From contig NZ_FNVU01000011.1 of the NCBI RefSeq assembly GCF_900107965.1, forward strand, positions 124,001-188,000: 64,000 nucleotides of DNA, written 5' to 3'. The DNA comes from Actinacidiphila yanglinensis. GTDB lineage: Bacteria; Actinomycetota; Actinomycetes; Streptomycetales; Streptomycetaceae. This document shows positions 1 through 8,657 of this stretch, piece after piece (position 1 is the first letter of the stretch; each line of letters begins with the position of its first letter). The notes beneath the pieces are model-generated. The model was given only the letters and a program-made list of their open reading frames with translations. It did not search any database and was not told where the DNA came from. A program made the translations under genes and the position numbers.

Positions 1-180
1 GTCCCCAAGGACCACTTCGACGCCACCCGGGTCTACGGCTCCGACGCCGCGAACCGCCCGGAACTGCGGCTGATCACCTGCGGCGGCGACTTCGACAGCG
101 CCCGGCAGGCCTACTCGGCGAACGTGGTGGTGTACGCCTCGCTGACCGGCTCGCGCGCGGCGCCCGGCGGCCGGGCTTAG
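1..180 (+). CDS. Class F sortase, C-terminal fragment (5' end outside window)
   Basis: Sixty codons are open from the first base to a TAG stop. The translation holds the sortase active-site segment 'LRLITCGGDFD', with the catalytic Cys codon at 79-81, followed by 'YSANVVVYASL', where the conserved Arg lies a few residues after the Cys. This matches the C-terminal end of the complete class F sortase at 46112-46825 ('LRIITCGGTFD', 'YESNVVAFAHL'). Class F sortases are extracytoplasmic transpeptidases of actinobacteria that attach surface proteins to the cell wall. The start, signal anchor and catalytic His lie upstream of the window and cannot be judged. The window therefore carries two sortase F paralogues about 46 kb apart. 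Confidence 0.9.
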   Translation, partial: VPKDHFDATRVYGSDAANRPELRLITCGGDFDSARQAYSANVVVYASLTGSRAAPGGRA

Positions 181-345
181 GGTGCGAAACGGTGCAAGGG
201 TGCCCACGCCGGTGGGCCCGCGACCAGGGAGGAAACGGACGGACACGGCCGGGACGGCCTGCGCGACGGCGCACGCGACGCCCGGCGGGACGGCGTACGG
301 AACCGTGTGCGGAACGGTGTGACGATCACCCGATCGGAGGTCCGG

Positions 346-3312
346 ATGCCCAGGCGTGACCCGAAGGGGAACAGGTGGCGCCCCGCGCCCGGAACACCCG
401 GCGCGCCCGCGAGGCCGGCACCGGACCGGGTCGGTGAGGCGCGGGCCGGCGGCACCCCGCCGGGGCTGCGCGGCGACCTCGAGCAGTTGCTCGGCCCGGG
501 CAAGGTGCTCGGCGGCATCTCCGACCTGGTGCGCTACGCGTCCGACGCGAGCCCGTACCGCTTCGTACCGCAGGTCGTGGTCGTCCCCGACAGCGTCCAG
601 GACGTCGTGAAGCTGATGGCGTACGCCCGCGGGCAGCGCCGCAACCTCGTCTTCCGGGCGGCGGGCACCAGCCTCAACGGGCAGGCGCAGGGCGAGGACA
701 TCCTCGTCGACGTGCGGCGCCACTTCAGCGGCGTCGAGGTCGAGGCCGGCGGCGACCGGGCCCGGGTGCTGCCCGGCACGGTCCTGGCCCGGGTGAACTC
801 CGCGCTGGCCCGGCACCGGCGGGTGCTGGGCCCCGACCCGGCCAGCGCGGCCGCGGCCACCGTCGGCGGGGTGCTGGCGAACAACGCCTCCGGGATGGCC
901 GCGGGCACGAGCCGCGACTCCTACCGCACCGTCGTGTCGCTCACCGCGGTCCTGCCCTCGGGCACCGTGGTGGACACCGGTGACGCCGACGCCGACGCGG
1001 CGCTGGCCGCCGCGGAACCGGAACTCCACCAGGGCCTGCTGGACCTGAAGGACGAGATCGAGGGCGACCCGGAGCTGATCGCCCGGATCCGCACCAAGTA
1101 CGCGATCAAGAACACCAGCGGCTACCGGCTGGACGCCTTCCTCGACGCGGAGACCCCCGCGCAGATCCTGCGCGGGCTGATGGTCGGCTCGCAGGGCACC
1201 CTCGGTTTCGTCGCGGAGGCGGTCTACGCGACGCTGCCGACCCGCCCGGCAGTCACCGCCGGGCTGCTGTTCTTCCCCTCGCTCGACGCCGCCGCGGCCG
1301 CGGCACCGCTGTTCGCGCAGGCCGGCGCGGAGGCCGTCGAGCTGATGGACGGCCACGTGCTGCGCGCGTCCGTGGGCGTGGCCGGGGTACCGGCGGACTG
1401 GGCCGAGCTGCCGCGGGAGTGCGCCGCGCTGCTGGTGGAGTTCCGGGCCGCCGACGAGACCGAGCTGGCCGCGTACGAGCGGGCCGCCCGACGGGTCTGC
1501 GACGACCTCGGGCTGATCCTGCCGGTGCCGTCGGCCCGCAACGGCTTCAGCCGCGACCCCGACGAGACCGGCCGGCTGTGGCGCGCCCGCAAGGCGTTCG
1601 TGGCCGCGGTCGGCGGCAGCAGGCCGCCCGGCACCACCCTGATCACCGAGGACTTCGCGGTGCCGCCGGCCCGGCTGGCCGAGGCGTGCGCGGAACTGCT
1701 GGCGCTGCAGGAGCGGCACGGCTTCGACGCGGCCGTCGCCGGTCACGCCGCCCACGGCAACCTGCACTTCCTGCTCGCCTTCGACGCGTCCGACCCGGCC
1801 GACGTGGAGCGCTACGCCGCCTTCATGGACGACTTCTGCCACACCGTCACCGAGCGGTTCGACGGGTCGCTGAAGGCCGAGCACGGCACCGGGCGCAACC
1901 TCGCGCCGTTCCTGGAACTGGAGTGGGGCCCGCGCGCCACCGCCCTGATGTGGCGGATCAAGGCGCTGCTCGACCCCGACGGCATCCTCGCCCCCCGTGT
2001 CGTCCTCGACCAGGACCCGCGCGGCCACCTGCGCGGCCTCAAGACGCTCCCGGCCACCGAGGCCGCCGCCGACCCGTGCATCGAGTGCGGGTTCTGCGAA
2101 CCGGTCTGCCCCAGCCGGGACCTGACCACCACGCCCCGGCAGCGGATCGTGCTGCGCCGCGAGATGTACCGGCAACCGCCGGGCTCGCCCGTGCTCCAGG
2201 AACTCCTCGACGCCTACGGCCACGACGCCGTCGACACCTGCGCCGGCGACTCGCTGTGCGCCACCGCGTGCCCGGTCGGCATCGACACCGGCGCGCTCAT
2301 GAAGGACTTCCGCCGGCTCCGGCACACCCGCGCCGAGCAGCGCGCCGCCGCCTCGCTCGCCACCCACTGGCAGACCGCCGAACGCGCCGTCCGCACCGCC
2401 CTGTCCGCGGCCGCCGCCGTCCGCGACCGGGCCGGCGACCGGCCGCTCACCTCGGCCGCCGCGCTCGCCCGCCGCGCATTGCGCCCCGAACTCGTCCCGG
2501 AATGGCTGCCGGAGACACCCCGGCCCGCGCCGCACCTGCCGCGTACCTCGCGCCAGGGCGCGGCCGCGGTCTACTTCCCCTCCTGCGTCAACCGGATCTT
2601 CGGCCCCCCGGCCGGCGCCGGCCGCGGCTGGGTGGTCCAGTCCCTGGTCACGCTCGCCGCGCGGGCCGGCCAGCCGCTGTGGATCCCGCCCGACACCACC
2701 CGCACCTGCTGCGCCACCATCTGGCACTCCAAGGGGTACGACGCCGGCAACGCGGTGATGGCGAACCGGGTGGTGGAGCACGCCTGGGCGTGGACCGGCG
2801 GCGGGCGGCTGCCCGTCGTCGTGGACGCCCAGTCCTGCGCGCTCGGGCTCTCCCGCGACGTGGTGCCCTACCTCACCGACACCAACCGGGAACTCCACGC
2901 CGAACTCACCATCGTGGACGCGGTGGCCTGGGCGGCCGGCCAGCTGCTGCCCAAGCTCACCGTGACCCGGCCGCTGGACTCCGCCGTCCTCCACCCCACC
3001 TGCGCGGCGACCCACCTCGGTGCCACCGCCTCCGGTGCCGGCGCGCTCGAAACCCTCGCGCGGGCCTGCGCGCGCGAGGTGGTCGTACCCGATGACGCGG
3101 GGTGCTGCGGCTTCGCCGGCGACCGGGGCATGCTGCACGAACCCCTCACGGCCGCGGCGACCCGGCCCGAGGCGGAGGAGGTCGCCGCGCGGGCCTTCGG
3201 GGCCCACCTCTCGGCGAACCGGATGTGCGAGTTGGCGATGGAGCATGCGACGGGGGAGGCGTACGAGTCCGTACTCGTCGCGCTCGAACGCGGAACACGA
3301 GGGTGCCCCTGA
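346..3312 (+). CDS. FAD-binding and Fe-S-binding oxidoreductase (D-lactate dehydrogenase/GlcD-GlcF-like fusion)
   Basis: A 988-residue protein. ATG 346 is chosen over an upstream in-frame GTG at 307 because a CGGAGG ribosome site ends 5 bases before it. The N-terminal half is a PCMH/VAO-type FAD domain ('FRAAGTSLNGQAQGEDILVD', 'NNASGM', 'GSQGTLGFV') followed by the FAD-oxidase C-terminal domain ('HAAHGNLHF', 'AEHGTGRN'). The second half has two ferredoxin-like clusters ('PCIECGFCEPVCP' and 'DTCAGDSLCATACP') and two CCG-type cysteine domains ('TRTCCATIWHSKGY', 'DAGCCGFAGDRGM'). This order is that of large cytochrome-linked D-lactate or 2-hydroxyacid dehydrogenases, which pass electrons from the flavin through Fe-S clusters to the respiratory chain. 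The exact substrate cannot be told from sequence. Confidence 0.9.
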   Translation: MPRRDPKGNRWRPAPGTPGAPARPAPDRVGEARAGGTPPGLRGDLEQLLGPGKVLGGISDLVRYASDASPYRFVPQVVVVPDSVQDVVKLMAYARGQRRNLVFRAAGTSLNGQAQGEDILVDVRRHFSGVEVEAGGDRARVLPGTVLARVNSALARHRRVLGPDPASAAAATVGGVLANNASGMAAGTSRDSYRTVVSLTAVLPSGTVVDTGDADADAALAAAEPELHQGLLDLKDEIEGDPELIARIRTKYAIKNTSGYRLDAFLDAETPAQILRGLMVGSQGTLGFVAEAVYATLPTRPAVTAGLLFFPSLDAAAAAAPLFAQAGAEAVELMDGHVLRASVGVAGVPADWAELPRECAALLVEFRAADETELAAYERAARRVCDDLGLILPVPSARNGFSRDPDETGRLWRARKAFVAAVGGSRPPGTTLITEDFAVPPARLAEACAELLALQERHGFDAAVAGHAAHGNLHFLLAFDASDPADVERYAAFMDDFCHTVTERFDGSLKAEHGTGRNLAPFLELEWGPRATALMWRIKALLDPDGILAPRVVLDQDPRGHLRGLKTLPATEAAADPCIECGFCEPVCPSRDLTTTPRQRIVLRREMYRQPPGSPVLQELLDAYGHDAVDTCAGDSLCATACPVGIDTGALMKDFRRLRHTRAEQRAAASLATHWQTAERAVRTALSAAAAVRDRAGDRPLTSAAALARRALRPELVPEWLPETPRPAPHLPRTSRQGAAAVYFPSCVNRIFGPPAGAGRGWVVQSLVTLAARAGQPLWIPPDTTRTCCATIWHSKGYDAGNAVMANRVVEHAWAWTGGGRLPVVVDAQSCALGLSRDVVPYLTDTNRELHAELTIVDAVAWAAGQLLPKLTVTRPLDSAVLHPTCAATHLGATASGAGALETLARACAREVVVPDDAGCCGFAGDRGMLHEPLTAAATRPEAEEVAARAFGAHLSANRMCELAMEHATGEAYESVLVALERGTRGCP

Positions 3313-3342
3313 CCCCCCAGGGTGCCCCTGCCTGTGGCTCAC

Positions 3343-3419
3343 GGGACCTTGCGGTCCGCCGTGGCTCGTCGCGCAGTTCTCCCCCAGCCTGGCGGCTGGG
3401 AGGTGCCCCCACGCGCCCC
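3343..3419. repeat. Inverted copy of an intergenic repeat
   Basis: Bases 3343-3379 are close to the reverse complement of the core of the direct repeats at 3472-3687. Bases 3376-3419 match the reverse complement of 35760-35803 at 43 of 44 positions. The block contains a short palindrome around 'AGCCTGGCGGCT'. It lies directly after the oxidoreductase gene, so it may also act in transcript termination. Confidence 0.75.
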
Positions 3420-3471
3420 CTGATGGTTGCCCTCTCTCCGCGGAGGAACCCGCACAACCTCGGGGGTGGCT

Positions 3472-3573
3472 ACCTTCTTTTCGCGGGGGGAGCCGCACAA
3501 TCCAGGGGCGCGGGGAACTGCGCGAACAACCACGGCGGACCGTAAGGTCCCTCCACCGGCAGGACGGGGCACC
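3472..3573. repeat. Direct repeat, copy 1 (102 bp)
   Basis: This 102-base block recurs at 3586-3687 with only a few differences. It runs from 'ACCTTCTTTTCGCGG' to 'GGACGGGGCACC' and includes 'GGGGCGCGGGGAACTGCGCG'. A more degenerate copy seems to lie just before it (about 3438-3471). It is non-coding and sits between convergent genes, after the oxidoreductase and before the stop of the phosphatase on the other strand. Confidence 0.85.
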
Positions 3574-3585
3574 TCCCTGGGCTGG

Positions 3586-3687
3586 ACCTTCTTTTCGCGG
3601 AGGGAGCCGCGCAAACCAGGGGCGCGGGGAACTGCGCGAACAACCACGGCGGACCGTAAGGTCCCTCCACCGGCAGGACGGGGCACC
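3586..3687. repeat. Direct repeat, copy 2 (102 bp)
   Basis: Second copy of the 102-base block, at a period of 114 bases. Further short 'GGGGCACCCTGG'-like units follow up to about 3720. The whole stretch 3313-3718 between the two genes is filled by this repeat family and contains no credible gene. Confidence 0.85.
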
Positions 3688-3718
3688 CTGGGGGGTCCGG
3701 GGCACCCTGGTGGCACCC

Positions 3719-4951
3719 TCAGGGGTCCGGGGGATGCATAGGGAGCGGGCGGGGGACGGGGGCGAGGAGGAGCAGGACGACGTCGTCGGAGAGCGACCCG
3801 CCGGCATGGCGCAGCAGATCCGCGTAGACCCGCTCGACCGCGCCGTCGAGATCGTGCCCGCAGCCGGCGACGAGGGGCCCGACCCGCTCGGACAGCGGGT
3901 AGAACGTGTTGTCGTGCGGGCTGCGAGCCTCGATCACGCCGTCGGTGCACAGCACGAGGACGTCCCCGGGCAGCAGCTCGACCCGCCAGGACGCGGGCCC
4001 GCTCGCGACGACCGGCGCGGGGGAGGGGTCGGTGGAGGGCTCGGTGCGTGCCGCACCCGGGAGCACGGTGGCGCCCGCTCCCGCGGGCGGGGGCTCCGGG
4101 GAGGGGATCATGTCGGCGAGCCCCAGCGGCACCCAGGGGTCGACCGGTTCGAGCGTCTCCACGGAGCCGTCGCGCGAGACCCGCAGCGGCGCCACGTGCC
4201 CGTAGTGCAGCAGCTCGACGCTGCCCGGCTTGTCGAACTGCGCGAAGAGCGCGGTGATGAAGTCCCCGGTGTCGACGTGCCGGGCCACGCTCGTGTCGAC
4301 CCGCGCGGCGACCGTGTCGAGCCCGCCCTCGTCGAACGCCGCCTCGCGGAACGCGCCGAGCACCACCGCCGAGGTCTGCACGGCGGCCAGCCCCTTGCCG
4401 CGGACGTCGCCGATGAGGGCGCGCACGCCGTGCGGGGTCTCCAGGACGGCATAGAGGTCGCCGCCGATCTGGGCCGCGTCGGCGGCCGAGACGTACCGCA
4501 CCGCGAGCCGTACCGCGCCGACGCGGGGCGCGGGCGGGTGCATCAGGGCATGCTGGGCGGCCTCGGCGACGGACGCGATCGCGGTGAACGCCTTCGCGCC
4601 GGTCTCCCGGCGCCAGGCGATGTAGATACTGAAGAGGCTGACCAGGGCGTAGGCGAACAGCTGCCCGAACAGGACGTCGTGGTCGGGGATGTCGGTGACC
4701 CCGTCGTACGGCGTGAGCGCCGCTTGGACGGCGGCGCCGAGCAGGCTGACGAAGAGTGTGCGCTGCCAGCTGACGGTGATCGCGGCGAGCGGCGGTGCCA
4801 CCACGATGCCGGGCGTCAGGAAGTGGTCGCGGCCCGCGATGATGTCGGCGAGCACCACCAGGACGATGGCCGTCAGCGGCAGGGACAGGCCCATGCGGGA
4901 GAGGTAGTCGCTCTCCAACCGCTGTACGGCTCGAACCCAGGCGTTCTTCAC
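3719..4951 (-). CDS. Membrane-anchored PP2C/SpoIIE-type serine phosphatase
   Basis: A 410-residue protein starting at GTG 4951. The first third has hydrophobic segments typical of three to four membrane helices ('LSLPLTAIVLVVLADIIAG', 'LFVSLLGAAVQAAL', 'FAYALVSLFSIYIAW'). The rest is a SpoIIE/RsbU phosphatase domain with its metal-binding motifs: 'AAQIGGDLYAV', 'GDVRGKGLAAV', 'LVLCTDGVIEARS' and 'LSDDVVLLLLA'. Such proteins dephosphorylate anti-anti-sigma factors and so control alternative sigma factors. The region between 'PLGLADMIPSPEPPP' and the third motif carries a Pro/Ala/Gly-rich insertion. No anti-sigma or anti-anti-sigma partner is encoded next to it, so the partner is unknown. Its 3' end abuts the intergenic repeats. 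Confidence 0.88.
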   Translation of the reverse strand: MKNAWVRAVQRLESDYLSRMGLSLPLTAIVLVVLADIIAGRDHFLTPGIVVAPPLAAITVSWQRTLFVSLLGAAVQAALTPYDGVTDIPDHDVLFGQLFAYALVSLFSIYIAWRRETGAKAFTAIASVAEAAQHALMHPPAPRVGAVRLAVRYVSAADAAQIGGDLYAVLETPHGVRALIGDVRGKGLAAVQTSAVVLGAFREAAFDEGGLDTVAARVDTSVARHVDTGDFITALFAQFDKPGSVELLHYGHVAPLRVSRDGSVETLEPVDPWVPLGLADMIPSPEPPPAGAGATVLPGAARTEPSTDPSPAPVVASGPASWRVELLPGDVLVLCTDGVIEARSPHDNTFYPLSERVGPLVAGCGHDLDGAVERVYADLLRHAGGSLSDDVVLLLLAPVPRPLPMHPPDP

Positions 4952-5299
4952 ATGGTGTACCTATCTGGCCTTCCCGGCCGCGTCAGCCGCGCGCCTCCCC
5001 GTCACCAGGCGGCCGAATGCACGGACCCGGCCTGGCAGCAGAGGAAACGCTCCGAACAGCTCCAACGTTCCCCGATTCACCCGCACGTGCAACCTGATGC
5101 TGGGCGCTACCCCGCGAGGGCCGGCCGCCAAACCTTCCCGGGCCGCCGAATTCCGGCTCGGGCGTCCGCATGCCGCGGTGCATGAAAGTTCTGCGACATC
5201 AGGGCGAGTTGGGGTGGTCGTGACACCGGAGGGCTCCCTAGGGTCGGCGTGTACCTGCCACCCTGGCCGGTCGACTTCCCTCGCGCTGGAGGACTCCCC
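4952..5299. other. Divergent intergenic region, phosphatase / M1 peptidase
   Basis: This 348-bp stretch separates two divergent genes and must hold both promoters. The open frames that cross it have no ribosome site and no recognisable protein pattern. Apart from a TAGGTA-like -10 candidate close to the phosphatase start I see no clear operator or repeat. Confidence 0.5.
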
Positions 5300-6721
5300 G
5301 TGCGTCTTCGACTGATCGCGTCCACCGCTGTCGTCACCGCCTTCGGACTGCTGGCGATCCCGGCATCCGCGGCGAGTGCGGGTCCGGGTGCCCCGGGCAT
5401 CGGCGACCCGTACTACCCCACTTACGGCAACGGCGGCTACGACGTCTCGCACTACGCCCTGGATCTCGGCTACCAGCCCGCCACCGACACCCTGACCGGC
5501 ACCACCACCATCACCGCGACCGCGACGCAGGGCCTGACCAGCTTCGACCTGGACTTCGCGCTCGACGTCAGCAAGGTCACCGTCAACGGCCGGGCGGCCC
5601 GCTTCGCCACCAGCGGGGAGCAGGAGCTGGTGATCACCCCGGACCGGCCGATCGCCAAGGGCGGCCGGCTCAGCGTCGCCGTCACCTACTCCGGGGTGCC
5701 CTCGAAGGTCCAGCGCTACGGCTTCACCTCCTGGATGCGCACGCCCGACGGGGGCGTCGCCGCCAACGAGCCCGAGTCCGCGTGGTGGTGGTTCCCCAGC
5801 AACGACCACCCCGCCGACAAGGCCACCTACGACGTGAACGTCCGCGTGCCCGCGGGCGACCAGGCGATCAGCAACGGCATCCTGGTCTCCCAGCGCACCA
5901 GGGACGGCTGGACCGGCTACCACTGGCGCGAGGACAAGCCCCAGGCCACCTACCTCGCCACCCTCGCCGTCGGGCACTTCGACGTGACCCACTCCCGCAC
6001 CGCTACCGGCGTGCCCGTACTCAACGCCTACAGCCCCGACCTCGACCCGACCACCGCGGCCAACGCCCGCGCCAGCGTCGAGCGCACCGGCGAGATCGTC
6101 GACTTCCTCAGCGGCTACTTCGGCCCCTACCCGTTCGCGTCCGCGGGCGGCTACGTCCCGAACGTCACCGCCGGCTTCGCGCTGGAGACGCAGACCCGGG
6201 TCTTCTACAGCCCCAAGTTCTTCACCAAGGGCCCCGACACCTCCGTGGTCGCCCACGAACTGGCTCACCAGTGGTACGGCGACAGCGTCTCCCTGGACCG
6301 CTGGTCGGACATCTGGCTCAACGAGGGCTTCGCCGGCTACGCCGAATGGCTGTGGGCCCAGCACGAGGGCACCGGCACCCCGCAGCAGCTCGCCCAGCAG
6401 GTCTACGACGCCCACCCGGCCGACGACGCGTTCTGGACCGTCGAACCCGGTGACCCGGGCGCCGCGAACCAGTTCGACGACGCCGTCTACGACCGGGGCG
6501 CCGTCGCCATCCAGGCGCTGCGCGACACCATCGGCGACACCGCCTTCCTGCGGCTGCTCAAGTCCTGGCCGACCCAGCACCGCTACGGCAACGGCACCAT
6601 CGCCGAGTTCGAGGCCCTCGCCGAGCGGCTCTCGGGCAAGGACCTGGGCGACTTCTTCACCACCTGGCTCTACACCAAGGCCAAGCCCGCCTCCTTCCCC
6701 GCCGGCCCGGCCGCGCGCTGA
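5300..6721 (+). CDS. Secreted M1 family zinc metallopeptidase
   Basis: A 473-residue precursor. GTG 5300 is preferred because CTGGAGGA lies 6-7 bases upstream and it yields a clean Sec signal peptide ('MRLRLIASTAVVTAFGLL' then 'PASAASA'). The catalytic zinc motif HELAHQW begins near residue 319 and is followed after 18 residues by 'NEGFAGYAEW', giving the gluzincin HExxH-X18-E arrangement. The M1 GAMEN-type exopeptidase motif is replaced by 'GFALETQ', as in shorter M1-like bacterial peptidases. The N-terminal beta-sandwich domain precedes the catalytic domain; the C-terminal helical domain of full-length aminopeptidases is missing, in line with the short length. Expected to act outside the cell on peptides. 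Confidence 0.92.
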   Translation: MRLRLIASTAVVTAFGLLAIPASAASAGPGAPGIGDPYYPTYGNGGYDVSHYALDLGYQPATDTLTGTTTITATATQGLTSFDLDFALDVSKVTVNGRAARFATSGEQELVITPDRPIAKGGRLSVAVTYSGVPSKVQRYGFTSWMRTPDGGVAANEPESAWWWFPSNDHPADKATYDVNVRVPAGDQAISNGILVSQRTRDGWTGYHWREDKPQATYLATLAVGHFDVTHSRTATGVPVLNAYSPDLDPTTAANARASVERTGEIVDFLSGYFGPYPFASAGGYVPNVTAGFALETQTRVFYSPKFFTKGPDTSVVAHELAHQWYGDSVSLDRWSDIWLNEGFAGYAEWLWAQHEGTGTPQQLAQQVYDAHPADDAFWTVEPGDPGAANQFDDAVYDRGAVAIQALRDTIGDTAFLRLLKSWPTQHRYGNGTIAEFEALAERLSGKDLGDFFTTWLYTKAKPASFPAGPAAR

Positions 6722-6764
6722 CCTGCCCGGCGCGGGCCGACCCCGCGCCGTACGGCACCATGGA

Positions 6765-6793
6765 CCGCGGGCGGGGTCTGTCCCCGCCCGCGG
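6765..6793 (+). terminator. Hairpin after the M1 peptidase gene
   Basis: A perfect 12-bp stem (6765-6776 with 6782-6793) with a 5-base loop, 44 bases after the peptidase stop. No T-run follows, as is usual for high-GC actinobacteria. A weaker GC hairpin lies just before it at 6729-6749. Confidence 0.6.
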
Positions 6794-6860
6794 GCAGGGC
6801 GGTGCGGTGGCGGTGGGGCGCCGCGGCCGCCGGCGCGGCGAGGCGGGCGAGGGGTGCGGT

Positions 6861-7679
6861 GTGAGCGCGGTGGAGACGGGCCCCGGGCTGCGGGCGGACT
6901 GCGGGAAGTGCTTCGGGCTGTGCTGCGTGGCGCTGGCCTTCGCCCGGTCCGCGGACTTCGCGGTCGACAAGGACTCCGGCGAGCCGTGCCGCAACCTGAC
7001 CGACGGGCACCGCTGCGGCATCCACTCCCGGCTGCGCGCCGACGGCTACCGGGGCTGCACCGTCTACGACTGCTTCGGCGCGGGCCAGCAGGTCTCCCAG
7101 GTCACCTTCGGCGGCCGGGACTGGCGCGGCGACCCGGACGGCGGCCGGGCGATGTTCGACGCGTTGCCCCGGATGCGCCAGCTGCACGAGCTGCTCGCCT
7201 ACCTCACCGAGGTCCGCGACCGGCCGGCCGCCGCCGAGCTGCACCCCGCGGCCGACCGGGAACTGGCCCGGGTCCGGGCGCTGACCGGGCTCGGCGCGCC
7301 GGAACTGGCCGCCCTCGACCTCGACGCGGAGCGGGCCGCCGTCAACCCGCTGCTGCTGCGGGCGAGCGAGCTGATCCGGGCCCAGGCACCCGGCAGGCGG
7401 CGGGCCGGGCGGCGCGGCGCCGACCTGCTGGGGGCCCGGCTGCGCGGCGCCGACCTGCGGGGCACCGACTTCCGCGGCGCCTGCCTGATCGGGGCCGACC
7501 TGCGCGGGGCGGATCTGCGACTGGCCGACCTGATCGGCGCGGACCTGCGGGACGCGGACCTGCGCGGCGCGGACCTGACCGGCGCGGTCTTCCTCACCCA
7601 GTCCCAGGTGAACGCGGCCCGCGGCGACGCCGGCACCCGCGTCGCGCCGGGCCTGGACCGCCCCGCGCACTGGGCCTGA
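6861..7679 (+). CDS. YkgJ-like cysteine-cluster protein with C-terminal pentapeptide repeats
   Basis: A 272-residue protein from GTG 6861, with a GAGGGGTG ribosome site upstream. The N-terminal part has eight cysteines in a pattern like the YkgJ/UPF0153 metal-cluster family: C14, C17, C21, C22 ('DCGKCFGLCC'), C43, C52 in 'RCGIH', C66 and C71 ('GCTVYDC'). The C-terminal part (about residues 183-245) consists of tandem A(D/N)LxG pentapeptide repeats ('GADLRGADLRLADL'), which form a right-handed quadrilateral beta-helix. The function is unknown; YkgJ-like domains are thought to bind zinc or an iron cluster, and pentapeptide proteins sometimes mimic DNA. No signal peptide is seen, so it is probably cytoplasmic. 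A tRNA gene follows on the other strand. Confidence 0.85.
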   Translation: MSAVETGPGLRADCGKCFGLCCVALAFARSADFAVDKDSGEPCRNLTDGHRCGIHSRLRADGYRGCTVYDCFGAGQQVSQVTFGGRDWRGDPDGGRAMFDALPRMRQLHELLAYLTEVRDRPAAAELHPAADRELARVRALTGLGAPELAALDLDAERAAVNPLLLRASELIRAQAPGRRRAGRRGADLLGARLRGADLRGTDFRGACLIGADLRGADLRLADLIGADLRDADLRGADLTGAVFLTQSQVNAARGDAGTRVAPGLDRPAHWA

Positions 7680-7735
7680 GGGCCCCGAGGGCAACGTGAT
7701 GGGGCACCCCGATGAGGGCACCTCGATCAGGGCAA

Positions 7736-7764
7736 GGAAAAAGCCCCCCGCTTCCGCGGAGGGC
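7736..7764 (-). terminator. Rho-independent terminator of tRNA-Lys copy 1
   Basis: Reading leftward, a 9-bp stem (GCCCTCCGC with GCGGGGGGC, tetraloop GGAA) is followed by five T residues. It lies 15 bases beyond the 3' end of the tRNA. Confidence 0.85.
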
Positions 7765-7778
7765 CTTCGTCCTTCAGG

Positions 7779-7852
7779 TGCGCCGCCAGGGACTCGAACC
7801 CCGGACCCGCTGATTAAGAGTCAGCTGCTCTAACCAACTGAGCTAGCGGCGC
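7779..7852 (-). tRNA. tRNA-Lys (anticodon CTT), copy 1
   Basis: 74 nt with a perfect 7-bp acceptor stem (GCGCCGC/GCGGCGC), D-loop 'AGCTCAGTTGGTTAGAGC', anticodon loop CTCTTAA, T-loop GGTTCGAGTCC and discriminator A. CCA is not encoded. An identical gene with identical near flanks lies at 19705-19778. Confidence 0.97.
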
Positions 7853-7898
7853 CTGCTGACGTGGGAGATCGTACCGCATGACCGGGGCGCGAAAAAAA

Positions 7899-8657
7899 TC
7901 AGATGCTCATACTGAGCAGCACCGGGGCGGCGCGCTCGTGCAGCGTGTCCACGGCCGGGCGCAGCCGGTGCGCCTGGGCGTAGGGCATCGACAGCGCGAG
8001 GCAGGCCACGGTGCTGCCGATGGTGACCGGGATCGCGGCGCAGACGGTGCCGACCGCGTACTCCTGCAGGTCGAGGGTGGGGACGCTGGCGGGCTGCCGC
8101 TCCAGCTTGGTGAGCAGCACCCGGTCGTCGATCTCGGTGCGGGAGGTGAGCCGGGCCGGGCGGTGCCGGGACAGGTGCTCGCGGCGCCCGTTGTGGTCGA
8201 GCTGGGAGAGCAGGCACTTGCCGACCGCGCTGGCGTGGGCGGCCGAGCGGAAGTCCACCCACTCGTTGACCTTCGGCGCGTTGGGGCCGTCGGCGAAGTC
8301 GATGATCCGCACCTCGCCGTCGTCGTACCGGCTGAAGTAGACCGCGGCGCCGACCTCGTCGCGCAGCTGGATCAGGATCTCCTTGAGCTTCTCGGCGAGT
8401 GCGAGGTCGCGGTTGGCCGCGCCGAGGAGTACCAGGGACTCGCCGACCACGTAGCCGCCACCCGGCAGGAAGCCGAGATAACGCTCGCGACGCAGCATCG
8501 AGAGCAATTGGCCGAGATAACTCATGGGCACGCCGACTTCGCGGGCGAGTTGCTCGGCGGAGATGCCGTCACGGTGCGTGTTGACGGATTCCAGTACGCG
8601 GAGTGCGTACTGGACCGCGTACACGGCCGGTCCGGCCTGTCGGTGTTCCAGCGCCAC
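7899..8657 (-). CDS. IclR family transcriptional regulator
   Basis: A 252-residue protein. GTG 8657 is chosen because AGGGGG lies 5-6 bases upstream and the product then begins 'MALEHRQAGPAVYAVQYAL', the usual spacing before the IclR winged helix. The N-terminal winged helix-turn-helix is seen in 'ISAEQLAREVGVPMSYLGQL'. The C-terminal effector domain has typical segments 'AVYFSRYDDGEVRIIDF' and 'HASAVGKCLLSQL'. IclR proteins are dimeric regulators of carbon or aromatic catabolism. The gene is divergent from the luciferase-like oxidoreductase gene across a 386-bp gap, so that gene is a natural candidate target. Longer frames upstream of 8657 encode atypical residues and are not favoured. Confidence 0.92.
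   Translation of the reverse strand: MALEHRQAGPAVYAVQYALRVLESVNTHRDGISAEQLAREVGVPMSYLGQLLSMLRRERYLGFLPGGGYVVGESLVLLGAANRDLALAEKLKEILIQLRDEVGAAVYFSRYDDGEVRIIDFADGPNAPKVNEWVDFRSAAHASAVGKCLLSQLDHNGRREHLSRHRPARLTSRTEIDDRVLLTKLERQPASVPTLDLQEYAVGTVCAAIPVTIGSTVACLALSMPYAQAHRLRPAVDTLHERAAPVLLSMSI

Noticed and set aside
307..345. GTG 307 as start of the FAD/Fe-S oxidoreductase
   Set aside because: ATG 346 has a clear CGGAGG site at correct spacing; the 13 extra residues have no support.
4961..7021. Long leftward frame opposite the M1 peptidase gene
   Set aside because: Composition is Gly/Val/Arg-rich antisense of a well-supported secreted peptidase; no start signals or motifs.
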